From assembly GCF_028736035.1 (NCBI RefSeq), contig NZ_CP117866.1, forward strand, positions 8,659,001 through 8,723,000: a DNA stretch of 64,000 nucleotides, written 5' to 3'. Of this stretch, positions 39,677 to 48,314 are shown piece by piece (position 1 is the stretch's first letter; each line of letters begins with the position of its first letter). The position numbers were made by a program, and so were the translations under genes. The notes below the pieces were generated by a model that did no database searches, was not told where the DNA came from, and saw nothing but the letters and a program-made list of their open reading frames with translations. This DNA is from Streptomyces sp. T12. GTDB taxonomy: Bacteria; Actinomycetota; Actinomycetes; Streptomycetales; Streptomycetaceae.

Positions 39677-39725
39677 ATTACTTGATTTACGCAACCATAA
39701 TAAAGATTGGTTGACTTAAGCAATC
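39677..39725. promoter_or_regulatory. Inverted pair of AT-rich boxes, MFS promoter
   Basis: ATTACTTGATTTACGCAACC (39677-39696) faces GATTGGTTGACTTAAGCAATC (39705-39725), whose reverse complement matches the box at 35868 in 16 of 21 positions. The pair lies 27-75 bp upstream of the MFS start. Confidence 0.5.
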
Positions 39726-39770
39726 TGTGCCCCTGGGGTCGCCCACCTTCGATTGCGTGATCCGCCTCAC

Positions 39771-39808
39771 GTCGGCCTTCTGTCGGGAACGCGACCGGTA
39801 TCCGTCAG
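39771..39808 (+). promoter_or_regulatory. Four 11-bp-period direct repeats, promoter of SnoaL-like gene
   Basis: GTCGG (39771), GTCGG (39782), GACCG (39793) and GTCAG (39804) keep an exact 11-bp period and align base by base with 36644-36681, including shared spacer GGAACGCG. The gene starts 74 bp downstream of the last copy. Confidence 0.6.
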
Positions 39809-39881
39809 CCCGGCCCGATTCCATGTGTGCGTCTCCCCCCCCAACCCATCCGGGTCTCCCGGCCTCAGAAGGAGGAAGCGC

Positions 39882-40763
39882 ATGAAAGACCGGGCCAAGG
39901 TCGAGGAACTGCTCATCACGTCGGATCTGCAGGTGCAGAGCGCGGCAACCTCGTGGAAGCACGTCCATGCCGAGTACGTCGACGTCGTCGAGGACATCCT
40001 GGCGACGCTGGCGCCGAGCGGCCCCTACGCGTACACCGTCGTACCGCAGGTCGAGGAGGGGCACGAACTCCCGACCCAGCGCATCGTCACCACGTACGAG
40101 GCCATCGAGAACAGCTACCGCAGCATGCACCGGTTCGCCGCCGTGGTGGCGATCCGCCCCGTCGCGGAGATCAACTCCTCCTGGTACACCTTCGTCAGCG
40201 GTCTCGGCCGGGGCCGCGAGAAGCAGACCGGCGCGGAGAGCGAGCGCCCGGTCATCGTCCTCTTCCCGACCATGGGCTCCGAGGGCATCACCGGTGAGCT
40301 GTTCTGGGGCCGCACGCAACAGGACAGTCTGCCGGGCGACCCGGCCAACGGGGCGCTGGCCAGCCGGTTCGCGGTGGCGGAGCTGCACGCGACGCTGCTC
40401 GACGCGTACCGCGAGGGTGACATCGACACGATCGTCGAGAAGGCCCACCCCGAGATCCAGACGGGCGTCCGCGACTATGTGACACAGACCGGGACCCTGG
40501 CCAACCTGCACACCGCGGACGACCTGCGGGCGCACCTCCAGGACTTCTACGCCCACTACTGCGTCCGCGGCATCGAGGTCGTCGCCCGGCACTTCGACGA
40601 CTGGTTCTTCTTCCACGAGCTGCGGTGGACGGTCGAGGCCAAGCAGGGCCCGGACGCCGGTGGCATCTTCCGCCACCACACCGCCGAGTACGCCGAGGTG
40701 TCAGTCGCCGGACTCGTCGTCGCACACATCGGGCACGGCACGGATCAGCTCAAGGTCGGCTGA
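39882..40763 (+). CDS. SnoaL/NTF2-like domain protein, unknown reaction
   Basis: This 293-residue protein starts at the ATG with AGAAGGAGG upstream. The N-terminal 150 residues (HVHAEYVDVVEDILATL, RIVTTYEAIENSYRSMHRF, EINSSWYTFVSG) are not assigned to a family. The C-terminal part (ATLLDAYREGDIDTIVEKAHPEIQTGVRDYV, LRAHLQDFYAHY, RHFDDWFFFHELRWTVEAK) has the cone-shaped NTF2/SnoaL pattern, used by small isomerases, hydratases and cyclases. The shared promoter with the VOC-SDR operon indicates the same regulon. Confidence 0.75.
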   Translation: MKDRAKVEELLITSDLQVQSAATSWKHVHAEYVDVVEDILATLAPSGPYAYTVVPQVEEGHELPTQRIVTTYEAIENSYRSMHRFAAVVAIRPVAEINSSWYTFVSGLGRGREKQTGAESERPVIVLFPTMGSEGITGELFWGRTQQDSLPGDPANGALASRFAVAELHATLLDAYREGDIDTIVEKAHPEIQTGVRDYVTQTGTLANLHTADDLRAHLQDFYAHYCVRGIEVVARHFDDWFFFHELRWTVEAKQGPDAGGIFRHHTAEYAEVSVAGLVVAHIGHGTDQLKVG

Positions 40764-40854
40764 GGCCGCACCAGGCCGCACCAGGCCGAGGCGGCCCCCG
40801 GTCCCCTGCGTCGCTCCCCGGACGAATGCCCGGCGGGGAAGCGGCGCGGGGGCG

Positions 40855-41003
40855 GCTCGACGCTGACGTCGGCCAGGGCTGCGACCTCACTGCGGCGCAG
40901 GCCGGGCACGCGGCGCTCCGTCTTGGAGCAGCTGGGCAAGGGCCGGGACGACCGGACCGCCCAGCGACGGCTCCTCGGCCCGCCTGTCGCCCGCTTCCGC
41001 CAT
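40855..41003 (-). pseudogene. XRE-family regulator (MmyB-like) remnant
   Basis: Minus-strand frames read RRVPGLRRSEVAALADVSVE, the second and third helices of the XRE/MmyB HTH ('RTPGLRREEVAQLAGVS'), and, in another frame, EEPSLGGPVVPALAQLLQ, the preceding helix. The gene is broken at the junction of these frames and lacks everything after the HTH. The remaining 40764-41146 interval shows no other gene. Confidence 0.6.
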
Positions 41004-41146
41004 GACCGACCCGCCCTGCCGTCGCCCGGCACTACCGCCCAGTACTACCGCCCGGCTGGGCGAACCGGCACGTACGCTCCGGCGGCGATCAGCACCTCGT
41101 AGCGGTCGCCGGACTCGACGCCGGGCGCGGCTCCCGGGCGTGACCG

Positions 41147-41803
41147 CTACGTGAGTTCCAGCAGACCGCGGCGGACCGCTTCGGAGACGGCCGCCGCCCT
41201 GTTGTCGACGCCGAGCTTCCGGTAGATGCGCACCAGGTGTGTCTTGACGGTCGCCTCGGTGAGGAACAGCGACTCGGCGATGGAACGGTTGCTGTGCCCG
41301 TCCGCCATCAGCCGGACGACCTGCCGCTCGCGCCCGGTCAACTCCGGTGCCGGGCTGACCACTTGGCCGACGAGGTCGCCCACGATCCCCGGCGCCAGGC
41401 CCATGCCGCCGGCCGCCGCGCTGCGTACGGCCCGGAAGAGGTCCTCGGGCGGCCCCGCCTTGAGCGCGTAGCCGCGTGCGCCTGCCTCCAGCGCGCGTAC
41501 GACGTCGGCGAGTCCGGCGTAGCTGGTCAGCATCACCACCGGTGTCCCCGGAGCCTCGGCGGCGAGCCGGCGTACCGCTTCGACGCCGTCGATGCCGTCG
41601 ATCCCGTGGTTGCCGCCCCCGAACCGGAGGTCCATCAGTACGACGTCGGGTGCCAGGTCGAGAGCGAGGCTGACGGCCTCCTCGCCGCTGCCCGCCTCGG
41701 CGATCACCTCCAGATCGGCCTCGCCGTCGAGGAGGGCCCGCAGACCGGCTCGTACGACGACGTGGTCGTCGGCGATCAGCAGGCGCAGCCCGGAGGCCGT
41801 CAT
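41147..41803 (-). CDS. NarL/LuxR-family response regulator
   Basis: This 218-residue regulator has an N-terminal receiver with DD at 11-12, phospho-Asp in VVLMDLRFGG and Lys in YALKAGP, and a C-terminal LuxR HTH (LTGRERQVVRLMADGHSNRSIAESLFLTEATVKTHLVRIYRKLG). It has an insertion, GGNHGIDGIDG, after the phospho-Asp. It overlaps the kinase gene by 4 bp (ATGA) and forms a two-component pair with it. Confidence 0.95.
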   Translation of the reverse strand: MTASGLRLLIADDHVVVRAGLRALLDGEADLEVIAEAGSGEEAVSLALDLAPDVVLMDLRFGGGNHGIDGIDGVEAVRRLAAEAPGTPVVMLTSYAGLADVVRALEAGARGYALKAGPPEDLFRAVRSAAAGGMGLAPGIVGDLVGQVVSPAPELTGRERQVVRLMADGHSNRSIAESLFLTEATVKTHLVRIYRKLGVDNRAAAVSEAVRRGLLELT

Positions 41804-43080
41804 CGGACCGCCTCGGCCAAGGGCGCGAGAGAGCCCGACCGCGGCCGGGCGGGGACGGTGGCCCGGATCCGGGTGCCCCGGCCGGGTGCGCTGTCGACAT
41901 CGAGCTCACCGCCGTACTCGTGCAGCCGCGCCCGGGCCGCCGGCAGGCCGAAGCCCCGGCCGGAACGGCACGCGCCGTCGGCGGGAAGGTGCCCGAAGCC
42001 GACACCGTTGTCGCACACGTCGAGTTCGACGCGGTCCGGGTGATGACGCAGGGTCACCAGCAGATGGGTGGCGCGCGCGTGTTCGCGAACGTTGGCCAGC
42101 ATGCTCTGCGCCAGGCGGAACAGTGCGGCGGCGGCCTGCTCGTCCAGGTCGGCGCGCTGGGTTCCGGCCGAGCGGAACTGCACGCGCTGTGCCGTTCCGT
42201 CCTCCTGCGCGCGGGTGCACAGCAGGCGCAGGGAGCCCTCCAAGCCGGCCTCCGCGACCGTGGACGGGGTGAGGTCCCGGATGATCCGCCGGGTCTCGGC
42301 GAGACCGGCGTCCAGGCCGTCGGTCACCGCGCGCACCCGCGTACGCGCCATGTCCGGCCGCTCCTCCCAGTCCCGCTGGGCGGCCTGCAGCAGCATGACA
42401 CCGCTGGACAGGTCCTGGGCGAGCGTGTCGTGCAGGTCACGGGCGATGCGCGCGCGTTCCGCCAGGACGCCGGCCCGGCGCTGTTCCCGGGCCAGCACGT
42501 CCCGTGTGCTGCGCAACTCCTCGACCAGACGCTGACGCTCGGCGGCCTCGCGCTGCTGCCCCCGGTACAGGGTCACGGTGCCCCAGACGGCCGTCACCGG
42601 GATCAGCACCAGCTCCGGGTCGAACCCGCCGATGCTGCGGGTCAGTTGACCGACCAGCACGAACGTGATGGCGGCCACCGCGACCCCGGCCGCCCGCTGT
42701 CCGAGTGCGCGCAGAGCCGCACACGCCAGCGGTACGGCGCACCAGACGTAGGCGTTGGTCAGGAACGGCGGGGTGCGCAACACGAGCACCGCCCACAGCA
42801 CCAGCAGGGTCGCGACCCAGAGGTGCCGGGCCGGCGGACCCAGTCTTCTCCACAGCGCGAGCCCGGCCGCGTACGTCGTGGCGAGCAGCCCGCTGCCGGC
42901 CACGATCTCCCAGCACAGCGAGATGTTCAGCGAGGCGAGCCGGACCAGCGCGGCGCCGACGACGACGAAGAACACGAGGTGCGGGACGTGCCGCAGGGCG
43001 AAAATCTCGCCCCGGGCCGGCGCGGGAGTGCGGGCGGGGCGGTGGTCGGACACGACGAACCCCCTGGACGAAAGATCCAT
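41800..43080 (-). CDS. NarL-type sensor histidine kinase
   Basis: This 426-residue kinase has five or so N-terminal TM helices (LVFFVVVGAALVRLAS, IVAGSGLLATTYAAGLALW, LLVLWAVLVL, AVPLACAALRALG, VAVAAITFVLVGQLT), a coiled coil, the HisKA_3 box RIARDLHDTLAQDLSSGVM with His near residue 230, and an HATPase domain with DNGVGFG and GFGLPAARARL. ATG at 43080 is chosen; a GTG nearer the RPARTPAP segment is also possible. The signal is unknown. It lies divergent from nothing and next to the solute-binding protein gene in the same direction. Confidence 0.9.
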   Translation of the reverse strand: MDLSSRGFVVSDHRPARTPAPARGEIFALRHVPHLVFFVVVGAALVRLASLNISLCWEIVAGSGLLATTYAAGLALWRRLGPPARHLWVATLLVLWAVLVLRTPPFLTNAYVWCAVPLACAALRALGQRAAGVAVAAITFVLVGQLTRSIGGFDPELVLIPVTAVWGTVTLYRGQQREAAERQRLVEELRSTRDVLAREQRRAGVLAERARIARDLHDTLAQDLSSGVMLLQAAQRDWEERPDMARTRVRAVTDGLDAGLAETRRIIRDLTPSTVAEAGLEGSLRLLCTRAQEDGTAQRVQFRSAGTQRADLDEQAAAALFRLAQSMLANVREHARATHLLVTLRHHPDRVELDVCDNGVGFGHLPADGACRSGRGFGLPAARARLHEYGGELDVDSAPGRGTRIRATVPARPRSGSLAPLAEAVR

Positions 43081-43143
43081 CGGGACAGGGCGTCCGAGTC
43101 TATCCACCGCCTGTATGACTGATGTGAGGAGTGGTGGTCGGGG

Positions 43144-44289
43144 TCAGGCTCCGGGGTGCAGTCCGAGCCAGCCGGGGGTGGGGTCGCCCTTGACCTCGCC
43201 GAAGTAGAGGGCGAAGGTCTGCTTCCAGCGCTCGACCTCGGCGCGGTCGGCCATGAACTTCGGGAAGCCGTCCAGGTGGGCGTTGGGGTACTCCCAGATC
43301 GGCTTCAGCCCGGCCGGGGGCGTGATGTCGGTGCGCACCGACCAGCCGTTGAAGGAGTTCTTCTGCGTCTCGGTGGACAGCTGCCAGTTGAGATACAGCT
43401 TGGCGGCCGTCGGGTTCGCGGCCTGCTTGAGGATGGCCGCGCGCTGGCCCCAGGCCATGAACGGGTGCCCGTCGGCGATCACGAACTTCGCGGGAGACGA
43501 CGAGGGGACCACCGAGCCCGCGGTGCCCACGCCGATCGCCTTCTGCCCGCCGAAGACGGCCTGCCCCGGGGTGTTGCTGCCCCGCGCGAACCGCACGTCC
43601 TGGGCGGCGAGCCTTGCCACCCAGTCCCAGCCGTAGGTGCGGGCGTACAGCGCGTAGAGGTAGAGGACGGCGTCGTCGTCGTGCGGGTACGACGAGGCGA
43701 TCTTGCCCTTCCACTTGGGGTCGACCAGGTCGAGCGGGCTGCGCGGGGTGTCCGAGCCCACGGCGGCCGTGCCGTACAGGAAGCTGAACGCGATCGCCGA
43801 GACGGCGACCCAGGCCCCCTGCGGGTCCCTGAACCCGTCGTACAGCTTCGAGAACCCGGCCGGCTTGTAGTGCAGCAGTCGGCCCTGCTGCTTCCAGCGG
43901 ACGAAGTCCTGCAGGGTCTGCAGCTGTACGACGTCGGGGACGAGGGTGTCGGTCGCGAACTGGTTGTCGACACGGACGTCGTGGTACTTGCTGTAGTCCA
44001 CGATCAGCGTCAGGTCGATGTCCGGGAAGCGGGCCTTGAAGGCCGCCTTGGTGCCGTCCTGCTGGGTGGGGGTGTCGCCGCCGGCGTAGAGGACGAGCTT
44101 CCCGCCCTCCTTGAGAGCCGCCTGGTAGAGCTCGTCGAGCGTGCGGGTCTCCTCGCGCCCGGCGGAGTGCCGTGAGGCGGCGGCCGGGGCGGCCGAGGCG
44201 GAGTTCGCGGTGGCGCCTATCGCACCGAGACCGAGGGCGGCCCCGGCTCCGGTGGCGAGGACACTTCGTCTGCTGAAGAAGCTGGACAC
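43144..44289 (-). CDS. ABC transporter solute-binding protein, Tat-exported
   Basis: This 381-residue protein has a twin-arginine signal (SFFSRRSVLATGAGAALGLG, cleavage after SASA). It is a type 2 periplasmic-binding fold of the Fe3+/2-aminoethylphosphonate-like class: KEGGKLVLYAGGDTPTQQDG, VDPKWKGKIASSYPHDDD, VGTAGSVVPSSS and NPTAAKLYLNWQLSTETQ. Lack of the Tyr-rich ferric motif leaves the ligand uncertain. GTG at 44289 is preferred because it places the RR motif close to the N-terminus. No intact permease or ATPase is adjacent, only remnants of a peptide-type ABC transporter upstream, so it may be an orphan. Confidence 0.85.
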   Translation of the reverse strand: MSSFFSRRSVLATGAGAALGLGAIGATANSASAAPAAASRHSAGREETRTLDELYQAALKEGGKLVLYAGGDTPTQQDGTKAAFKARFPDIDLTLIVDYSKYHDVRVDNQFATDTLVPDVVQLQTLQDFVRWKQQGRLLHYKPAGFSKLYDGFRDPQGAWVAVSAIAFSFLYGTAAVGSDTPRSPLDLVDPKWKGKIASSYPHDDDAVLYLYALYARTYGWDWVARLAAQDVRFARGSNTPGQAVFGGQKAIGVGTAGSVVPSSSPAKFVIADGHPFMAWGQRAAILKQAANPTAAKLYLNWQLSTETQKNSFNGWSVRTDITPPAGLKPIWEYPNAHLDGFPKFMADRAEVERWKQTFALYFGEVKGDPTPGWLGLHPGA

Positions 44290-44419
44290 GCTGAGGAGAC
44301 CTCTCTGATGGGGGGTGGCGTACAAGGCTCTGGCGCCATGGCCGATCGTCAGTCTGGCGAGGTCGAGAGGGACTTCGCGTCGCCCGGACGGAGCCTTGAG
44401 GCGTGCTGGAGGTGGAAAT

Positions 44420-45211
44420 TCGGTTCAACCGATCGGTTGAACGCTCTGGTATGCCGCTGCCGATCTCGTAGCGGGCTCCGGAGGGCAGTTCCACCACGTC
44501 CCCAGGGTGGGGAGAGGCGGATGACGGTGCGCACGTTGCTGCGGACAGCGCGGCGGTCACCGGGTGTGTGGGTGCGCTGAACAGCTGTGTGGTGGGGCCC
44601 GAATCGACGATGCGTCCTTCGGACATCACGACGACGGAGTCCGTTCGGTCCGCGACCAGGTGCAGGTCGTGGCTGACGAGGATCAGTGACAGGTCGCGCC
44701 GGTCGCGGAGTTCCGTCAGCACGTCCATGACGGCGACAGCGGCGTCCGCGTCGAGTGCGGAGGTGACCTCGTCGCAGATCAGGACGTCGGGGTCGGCTGC
44801 CAGCGCACGGGCTATGGACACGCGTTGGCGTTGTCCGCCGGAGAGCTCGTGTGGGTAGCGGTCGGCGAAGGCAGCGGGCAGGCCGACCTGTTCCAGGAGT
44901 TCCAGGACCCGGCCCGGGGCCTCGGCCCGACCCGACCGGCGGTGCAGCAGGAGGGGGCGGCGCAGGGCCGCTCCGACCGTGCGGCTGGGGTTGAGCGTGC
45001 CGAGCGGGTCCTGCGGTACGAGCTGGAGGCGGCGGCGCTGGTCGCGGGAGCGGCGGTGGGCTGTGGGGGCGAGGCCGGTGCCCTCCAGCTCGATGCGGCC
45101 GGCGGTCGGGACGTGGAGGCCCACCAGGGCGCGCAGCAGGGTCGTCTTGCCGGACCCGGAGGCACCGACGACGCCCAGCCTGCTTCCGGGCCCAGTCAGC
45201 GGCTGGTGGTT
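44420..45211 (-). pseudogene. Oligopeptide ABC transporter ATPase (DppF-like), broken
   Basis: The frame reads Walker A GASGSGKTTLLRALVGL, Q-loop LQLVPQDPLGTLNPSRTV, signature ELSGGQRQRVSIARALAADP, Walker B VLICDEVTSALDADAAV and switch VSHDLHLVADRTDSVVVM. The N-terminal strand before Walker A is missing, and no start codon or ribosome site precedes it. At 45212 it abuts, in another frame, a permease fragment, so a deletion removed the permease 3' end, the whole first ATPase gene and this gene's start. The C-terminus also lost its natural stop. All catalytic motifs survive, so decay is recent. Confidence 0.75.
44423..44442. promoter_or_regulatory. Perfect 20-bp palindrome
   Basis: GTTCAACCGATCGGTTGAAC is a perfect palindrome in the region 130 bp upstream of the solute-binding protein start. 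Size and symmetry match TetR-type operators. No intact TetR gene is adjacent. Confidence 0.55.
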
Positions 45212-45212
45212 G

Positions 45213-45530
45213 AGGGCCGACCTGGAGGAAGCCGGCGGTGGCCACGAGGTACACGGCCGCCACGAACCGCAGCCCGAACAGCGCGAGCAGCGTCGCACGC
45301 AGGTTGGGCAGCACCTCCCGGACCACGAGACACCACAGCCGCTCCCCGCCGATGGCCGCTGCCTCCACGTACCCGGAGGCGGCCACGGGCGCGGCCGCGC
45401 CGGCGACCAGGCGTACCGCATACGGCACGCCCAGGAAGAAGGAGGCGGTCACGACGGCGAGTCGTCCGCCGTCCGGCCAGGACAGCGTGATGAGGAGGAT
45501 GCCGAGCACGGCGGGCAGCAGCGGGGCCGG
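45213..45530 (-). pseudogene. DppC-like peptide permease fragment
   Basis: The minus-strand frame gives LLPAVLGILLITLSWPDGG, VVTASFFLGVPYAVRLV, AAAIGGERLWCLVVREVLPNL and VYLVATAGFLQVGP. This matches the EAA-loop region of DppC/OppC permeases ('YVEAARALGASRWRIIFRHVLPN'). Both ends are missing. The next bases encode the ATPase remnant in another frame. Confidence 0.7.
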
Positions 45531-45559
45531 CTGACGCGCCGCCGATGATGGGGGAGAAG

Positions 45560-46296
45560 GCCTACCTCGTCGATTCGTAGTCCTGAACAAGGAGATGGCC
45601 GGGCGCCGCCGTACGCGCTGCTGCCCTGCTTCAGAAGTGTGCCGCACGGCTCCCAGCGACTGGCGCGGGACGGGGAAACCCAGGCCGTAAACGGAGACCG
45701 CCGACATCGACGACGACGACCAGGAGCTGGTCCTCGAGGAGCTGACCCGTGAGCAGGTCCTGGACTGGCGCACCCGCGCCGCGAAGGACCACGAGATCGT
45801 GTTCGACCACCCCCCTGGGGCAGGGATGAGGGGCGACTGCTCGCGCCCGGCGAGGTCCTCGGGTGTGGTCCGGTACCGGGTCACGTAACGGGTGGCCGCT
45901 GAAGTCGGCGGTCACCGTGTGCCGCAGCACGTCGTCTTGCCGCGTACGTGGCGCGGGGACTGTGGCCGGACAACGCCGGTGCTCTATGCACTATTTGGGC
46001 ATAGTGAGGGCTGAACGGCACCTTCCGCCCTATGTGGCATGTGCAGTCCAGGCTCCGTCGTTGTCGTCGACCAGATGACGACGTCAACCGGTATGCCAAG
46101 GGAGGCGCTGTGGCTGCGTTCCGAGTGCCCCCGACGCCTGCGCCAGCGAGGTCGACCTTGAGCCACCTCCCCCCGGGCCGGACCAATGGACGACTGCGGC
46201 CACGAGCTCCCGGCAGCACAAGTGCCCGCCGCCGGCACGGTCAACGAAAGCAGTGCTGAGCTGTGAGCCCGCACCAGCCACGGGAGAGGACCACCG
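45560..46296. other. Gene-poor stretch with an unidentified coding-like remnant
   Basis: No intact gene. On the plus strand at about 45700-45830 a short acidic coding-like run (ADIDDDDQELVLEELTREQ, then VLDWRTRAAKDHEIVFDHP) ends in frameshifted sequence; I do not recognise its family. The rest shows no supported feature. Confidence 0.35.
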
Positions 46297-46746
46297 ATGA
46301 CGGCTGATCCGATCACTGCAGCGGACCGACTCGCCGGCGAGGTGATGCGCACTCGCCCGGCCGACCCCGTCTTCGCCCGTCGGCTCGGCCAGCGCCTGCA
46401 CACCTGGGACGTCGAACAGGTCACTTTTCTCGCCCAGGTCGAGAGCGTGGTCCTCGCGGCACTGCTCGCCACAGCCGATGAGTCGGCTGCCGGTTTGCCC
46501 GGAACCTGGTGCCCGGCCGCGGCAGCCGTTCTGCGGCGGCAGCAGGACATGCAGATGTTCGCCGCCCTGCCCGCATCCCTACCGGACCCGGTCAAGGTGC
46601 GGATGGACCAACTGCGGCTGCTGTCCACCGGCCTGACGCCAGGATCGGGCCACCGGTGGCTCAGGCTCTGCGACACGGCCTGCGAGTTCCTGGAGCCTGC
46701 CCCGCTGCTGGAAGAAGGCGGCGAGCCTCCCGCACCGCGCGGGTGA
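46297..46746 (+). CDS. Small hypothetical protein
   Basis: This 149-residue, mostly helical soluble protein (RLAGEVMRTRPADPVFARRL, VTFLAQVESVVLAALLATAD, LRRQQDMQMFAALPAS) has no recognised family. AGAGGA precedes the ATG at 46297 and codon third positions are GC-rich, supporting coding. Conserved Trp and two Cys near the C-terminus (HRWLRLCDTACEF). It sits between two remnant-rich zones. Confidence 0.5.
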   Translation: MTADPITAADRLAGEVMRTRPADPVFARRLGQRLHTWDVEQVTFLAQVESVVLAALLATADESAAGLPGTWCPAAAAVLRRQQDMQMFAALPASLPDPVKVRMDQLRLLSTGLTPGSGHRWLRLCDTACEFLEPAPLLEEGGEPPAPRG

Positions 46747-46850
46747 ACCGCTCTGTAGAGGCCGAGAGGGAGGCCGCTGGTGGTCCGTGCACACCGGCCG
46801 GGCCTCGCTGAGCGTGCGGATATGGGAGAAGCGCAGTGGTGAACTGGCCG

Positions 46851-46893
46851 CCACTCTCAGAGGTCGTTTCCTCCCGTTGCTTCATCCCAGTGC
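46851..46893. mobile_element. IS5-type insertion sequence end (remnant)
   Basis: The 31 bases from CTCTCAGAGGTCG (46855) to CCGTTGCTTCA match the end of the transposase gene at 48418-48450 at 28 positions. On the minus strand it encodes KQREETTSE, like KQREESTSQ in the longer copy. Only this end remains, directly before the truncated flavin reductase. Confidence 0.6.
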
Positions 46894-47226
46894 ATGCGAC
46901 GGATGCGTGCGGCCGACGGCATCTGCATCAACATCCTCAGTGAGGACCAACACGGCGTGTCCGTGCGGCTCTCCAACGGGGGCACGGAGAAGTCCGACGA
47001 CGTCGCTTGGATGCCTTCGGCCGACGGGATGCCCGTGCTGCACGGCGCGTTGACCTGGTTGGAATGTACCGTGACGGACGAGTACCGAGCTGGGGACCAC
47101 GGCATCGTGGTCTCCCGAGTCGACCGGGTCGCACCGGCCACGGAGGAGAGTGGCCCGCTTATTCGTCACCTTCGGCGCTACGTACGGCTGGCGGGACCCG
47201 ACACACACAAGGAGGTCTGCCAGTGA
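46894..47226 (+). pseudogene. Flavin reductase, N-terminally truncated
   Basis: The 110 residues match the C-terminal two thirds of flavin:NAD(P)H reductases of two-component monooxygenases: GICINILSEDQHGVS, NGGTEKSDDVAW, VLHGALTWLECTVTDEYRAG and GDHGIVVSRVDRV. The first strands (about 50-60 residues with the FMN loop) are missing, and an IS end abuts the break. The TGA overlaps the GTG of the LLM monooxygenase gene (GTGA), so it was the reductase partner in one operon. Confidence 0.7.
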
Positions 47227-48272
47227 AGGCCAAGCGCCATCCGATCGAGATCGAGGTCAACATCGGCGCGGCATCTGTGGCGGAGGCGGTCGCGGCGGCC
47301 ATACGGGCGGAGTCACACGGCGCGGCCCAGATCGGGGTGTGGGACTCACCGGCCGGGGTCCCGGACTGCTGGACCACGCTCGGGGTGTTGTCACAGTGCG
47401 TTTCGACGGTGCCCATCGGGGTCGCGGTCACCAATCCGGTGACCCGGCACCCGGTGGTGACTGCGCGAGCGGTCGCAAGCCTCTCCGAAGTCGCTCAAGG
47501 CGGTGTGTTCCTCGGAATGGGCACGGGCGACAGCGGGGTGTACAACCTGGCGCAGCGCGCGGCGACGCTGCGGGACCTCCGGGAGTACGTGACGTGTGTC
47601 CGGGATCTGCTACGTGACGGCCGGGCTCGCTGGCACGACGCGGATCTGCGGCTGAAGCGGGAATCGGGCGTGAGAGTGCCCGTCTACCTGGCGGCTCACG
47701 GGCTGAGATCGCTCGAACTGGCCGCCCAGACGGCGGACGGTATCTTCATCGGGCTCGGCTACAGCGAGGACGTCGTCCGTGAAGTGATGAGCGTGGTGCG
47801 GCGAGGGGCCGAGCAGGCGAACCGGGATCCCGACGCCATCGACCTCGTCTGGAACACCGGCGCGATCAGCATCAACAGCGACTCGGATCGCGCGGTGACC
47901 GACGCCGGTTGGATCGTGGCGTCCCTGTCACACCACTTCGCCAGATTCGGCATGTCGTCGAAGCTCGTCCCGGCCGAGTTCCAGGAGGGGGTCAGGAAGC
48001 TCGGCGAGCTGTACGACCTCTCACAGCATGGACACCAGTCGACTGCGCGAAGGCAGGAGTACATCGAGGCCGCGATGGACCTCGGGGTCTGGGACTACCT
48101 GAGCGACCGGTTCCTCATCGCTGGTAGCGAGGCGGACGTACAGGCCAGGATCGAGACTCTGCGGTCGCGCGGCGTTCGCAAGTTCGAGATCGGGTTGTCC
48201 GTCGGCGGCCCGGACGGTGTGGCGTCGGTTCTCGACCTGGTGCACCGGATCAACGACTCGGACCGTTCTTGA
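47223..48272 (+). CDS. LLM-class flavin-dependent monooxygenase
   Basis: This 349-residue TIM-barrel enzyme of the luciferase-like (FMNH2 or F420) class has EVNIGAASVAEAVAAAIRAESHG, GVWDSPAGVPDCWTTLGVLSQ, GVAVTNPVTRHPVVTARAVASLSE, GMGTGDSGVYNLAQRAA and IAGSEADVQARIETL. GTG at 47223 has AAGGAGGT upstream and is coupled to the reductase remnant, so reduced flavin must now come from elsewhere, or F420 is used. Substrate unknown. Confidence 0.88.
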   Translation: MKAKRHPIEIEVNIGAASVAEAVAAAIRAESHGAAQIGVWDSPAGVPDCWTTLGVLSQCVSTVPIGVAVTNPVTRHPVVTARAVASLSEVAQGGVFLGMGTGDSGVYNLAQRAATLRDLREYVTCVRDLLRDGRARWHDADLRLKRESGVRVPVYLAAHGLRSLELAAQTADGIFIGLGYSEDVVREVMSVVRRGAEQANRDPDAIDLVWNTGAISINSDSDRAVTDAGWIVASLSHHFARFGMSSKLVPAEFQEGVRKLGELYDLSQHGHQSTARRQEYIEAAMDLGVWDYLSDRFLIAGSEADVQARIETLRSRGVRKFEIGLSVGGPDGVASVLDLVHRINDSDRS

Positions 48273-48314
48273 AAATGCCCTACCCATCGGGCGCAACCGG
48301 TGAAGGAATGACTC

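Noticed and set aside
43100..45421. A 773-codon minus frame containing the peptide-transporter ATPase
   Set aside because: It runs out of frame through the binding-protein gene and starts inside permease sequence read in a wrong frame; only 44420-45211 is homologous.
46900..48300. Composite transposon carrying the LLM gene
   Set aside because: Both IS copies are partial and no intact inverted repeats or target duplications were found, so only remnants are claimed.
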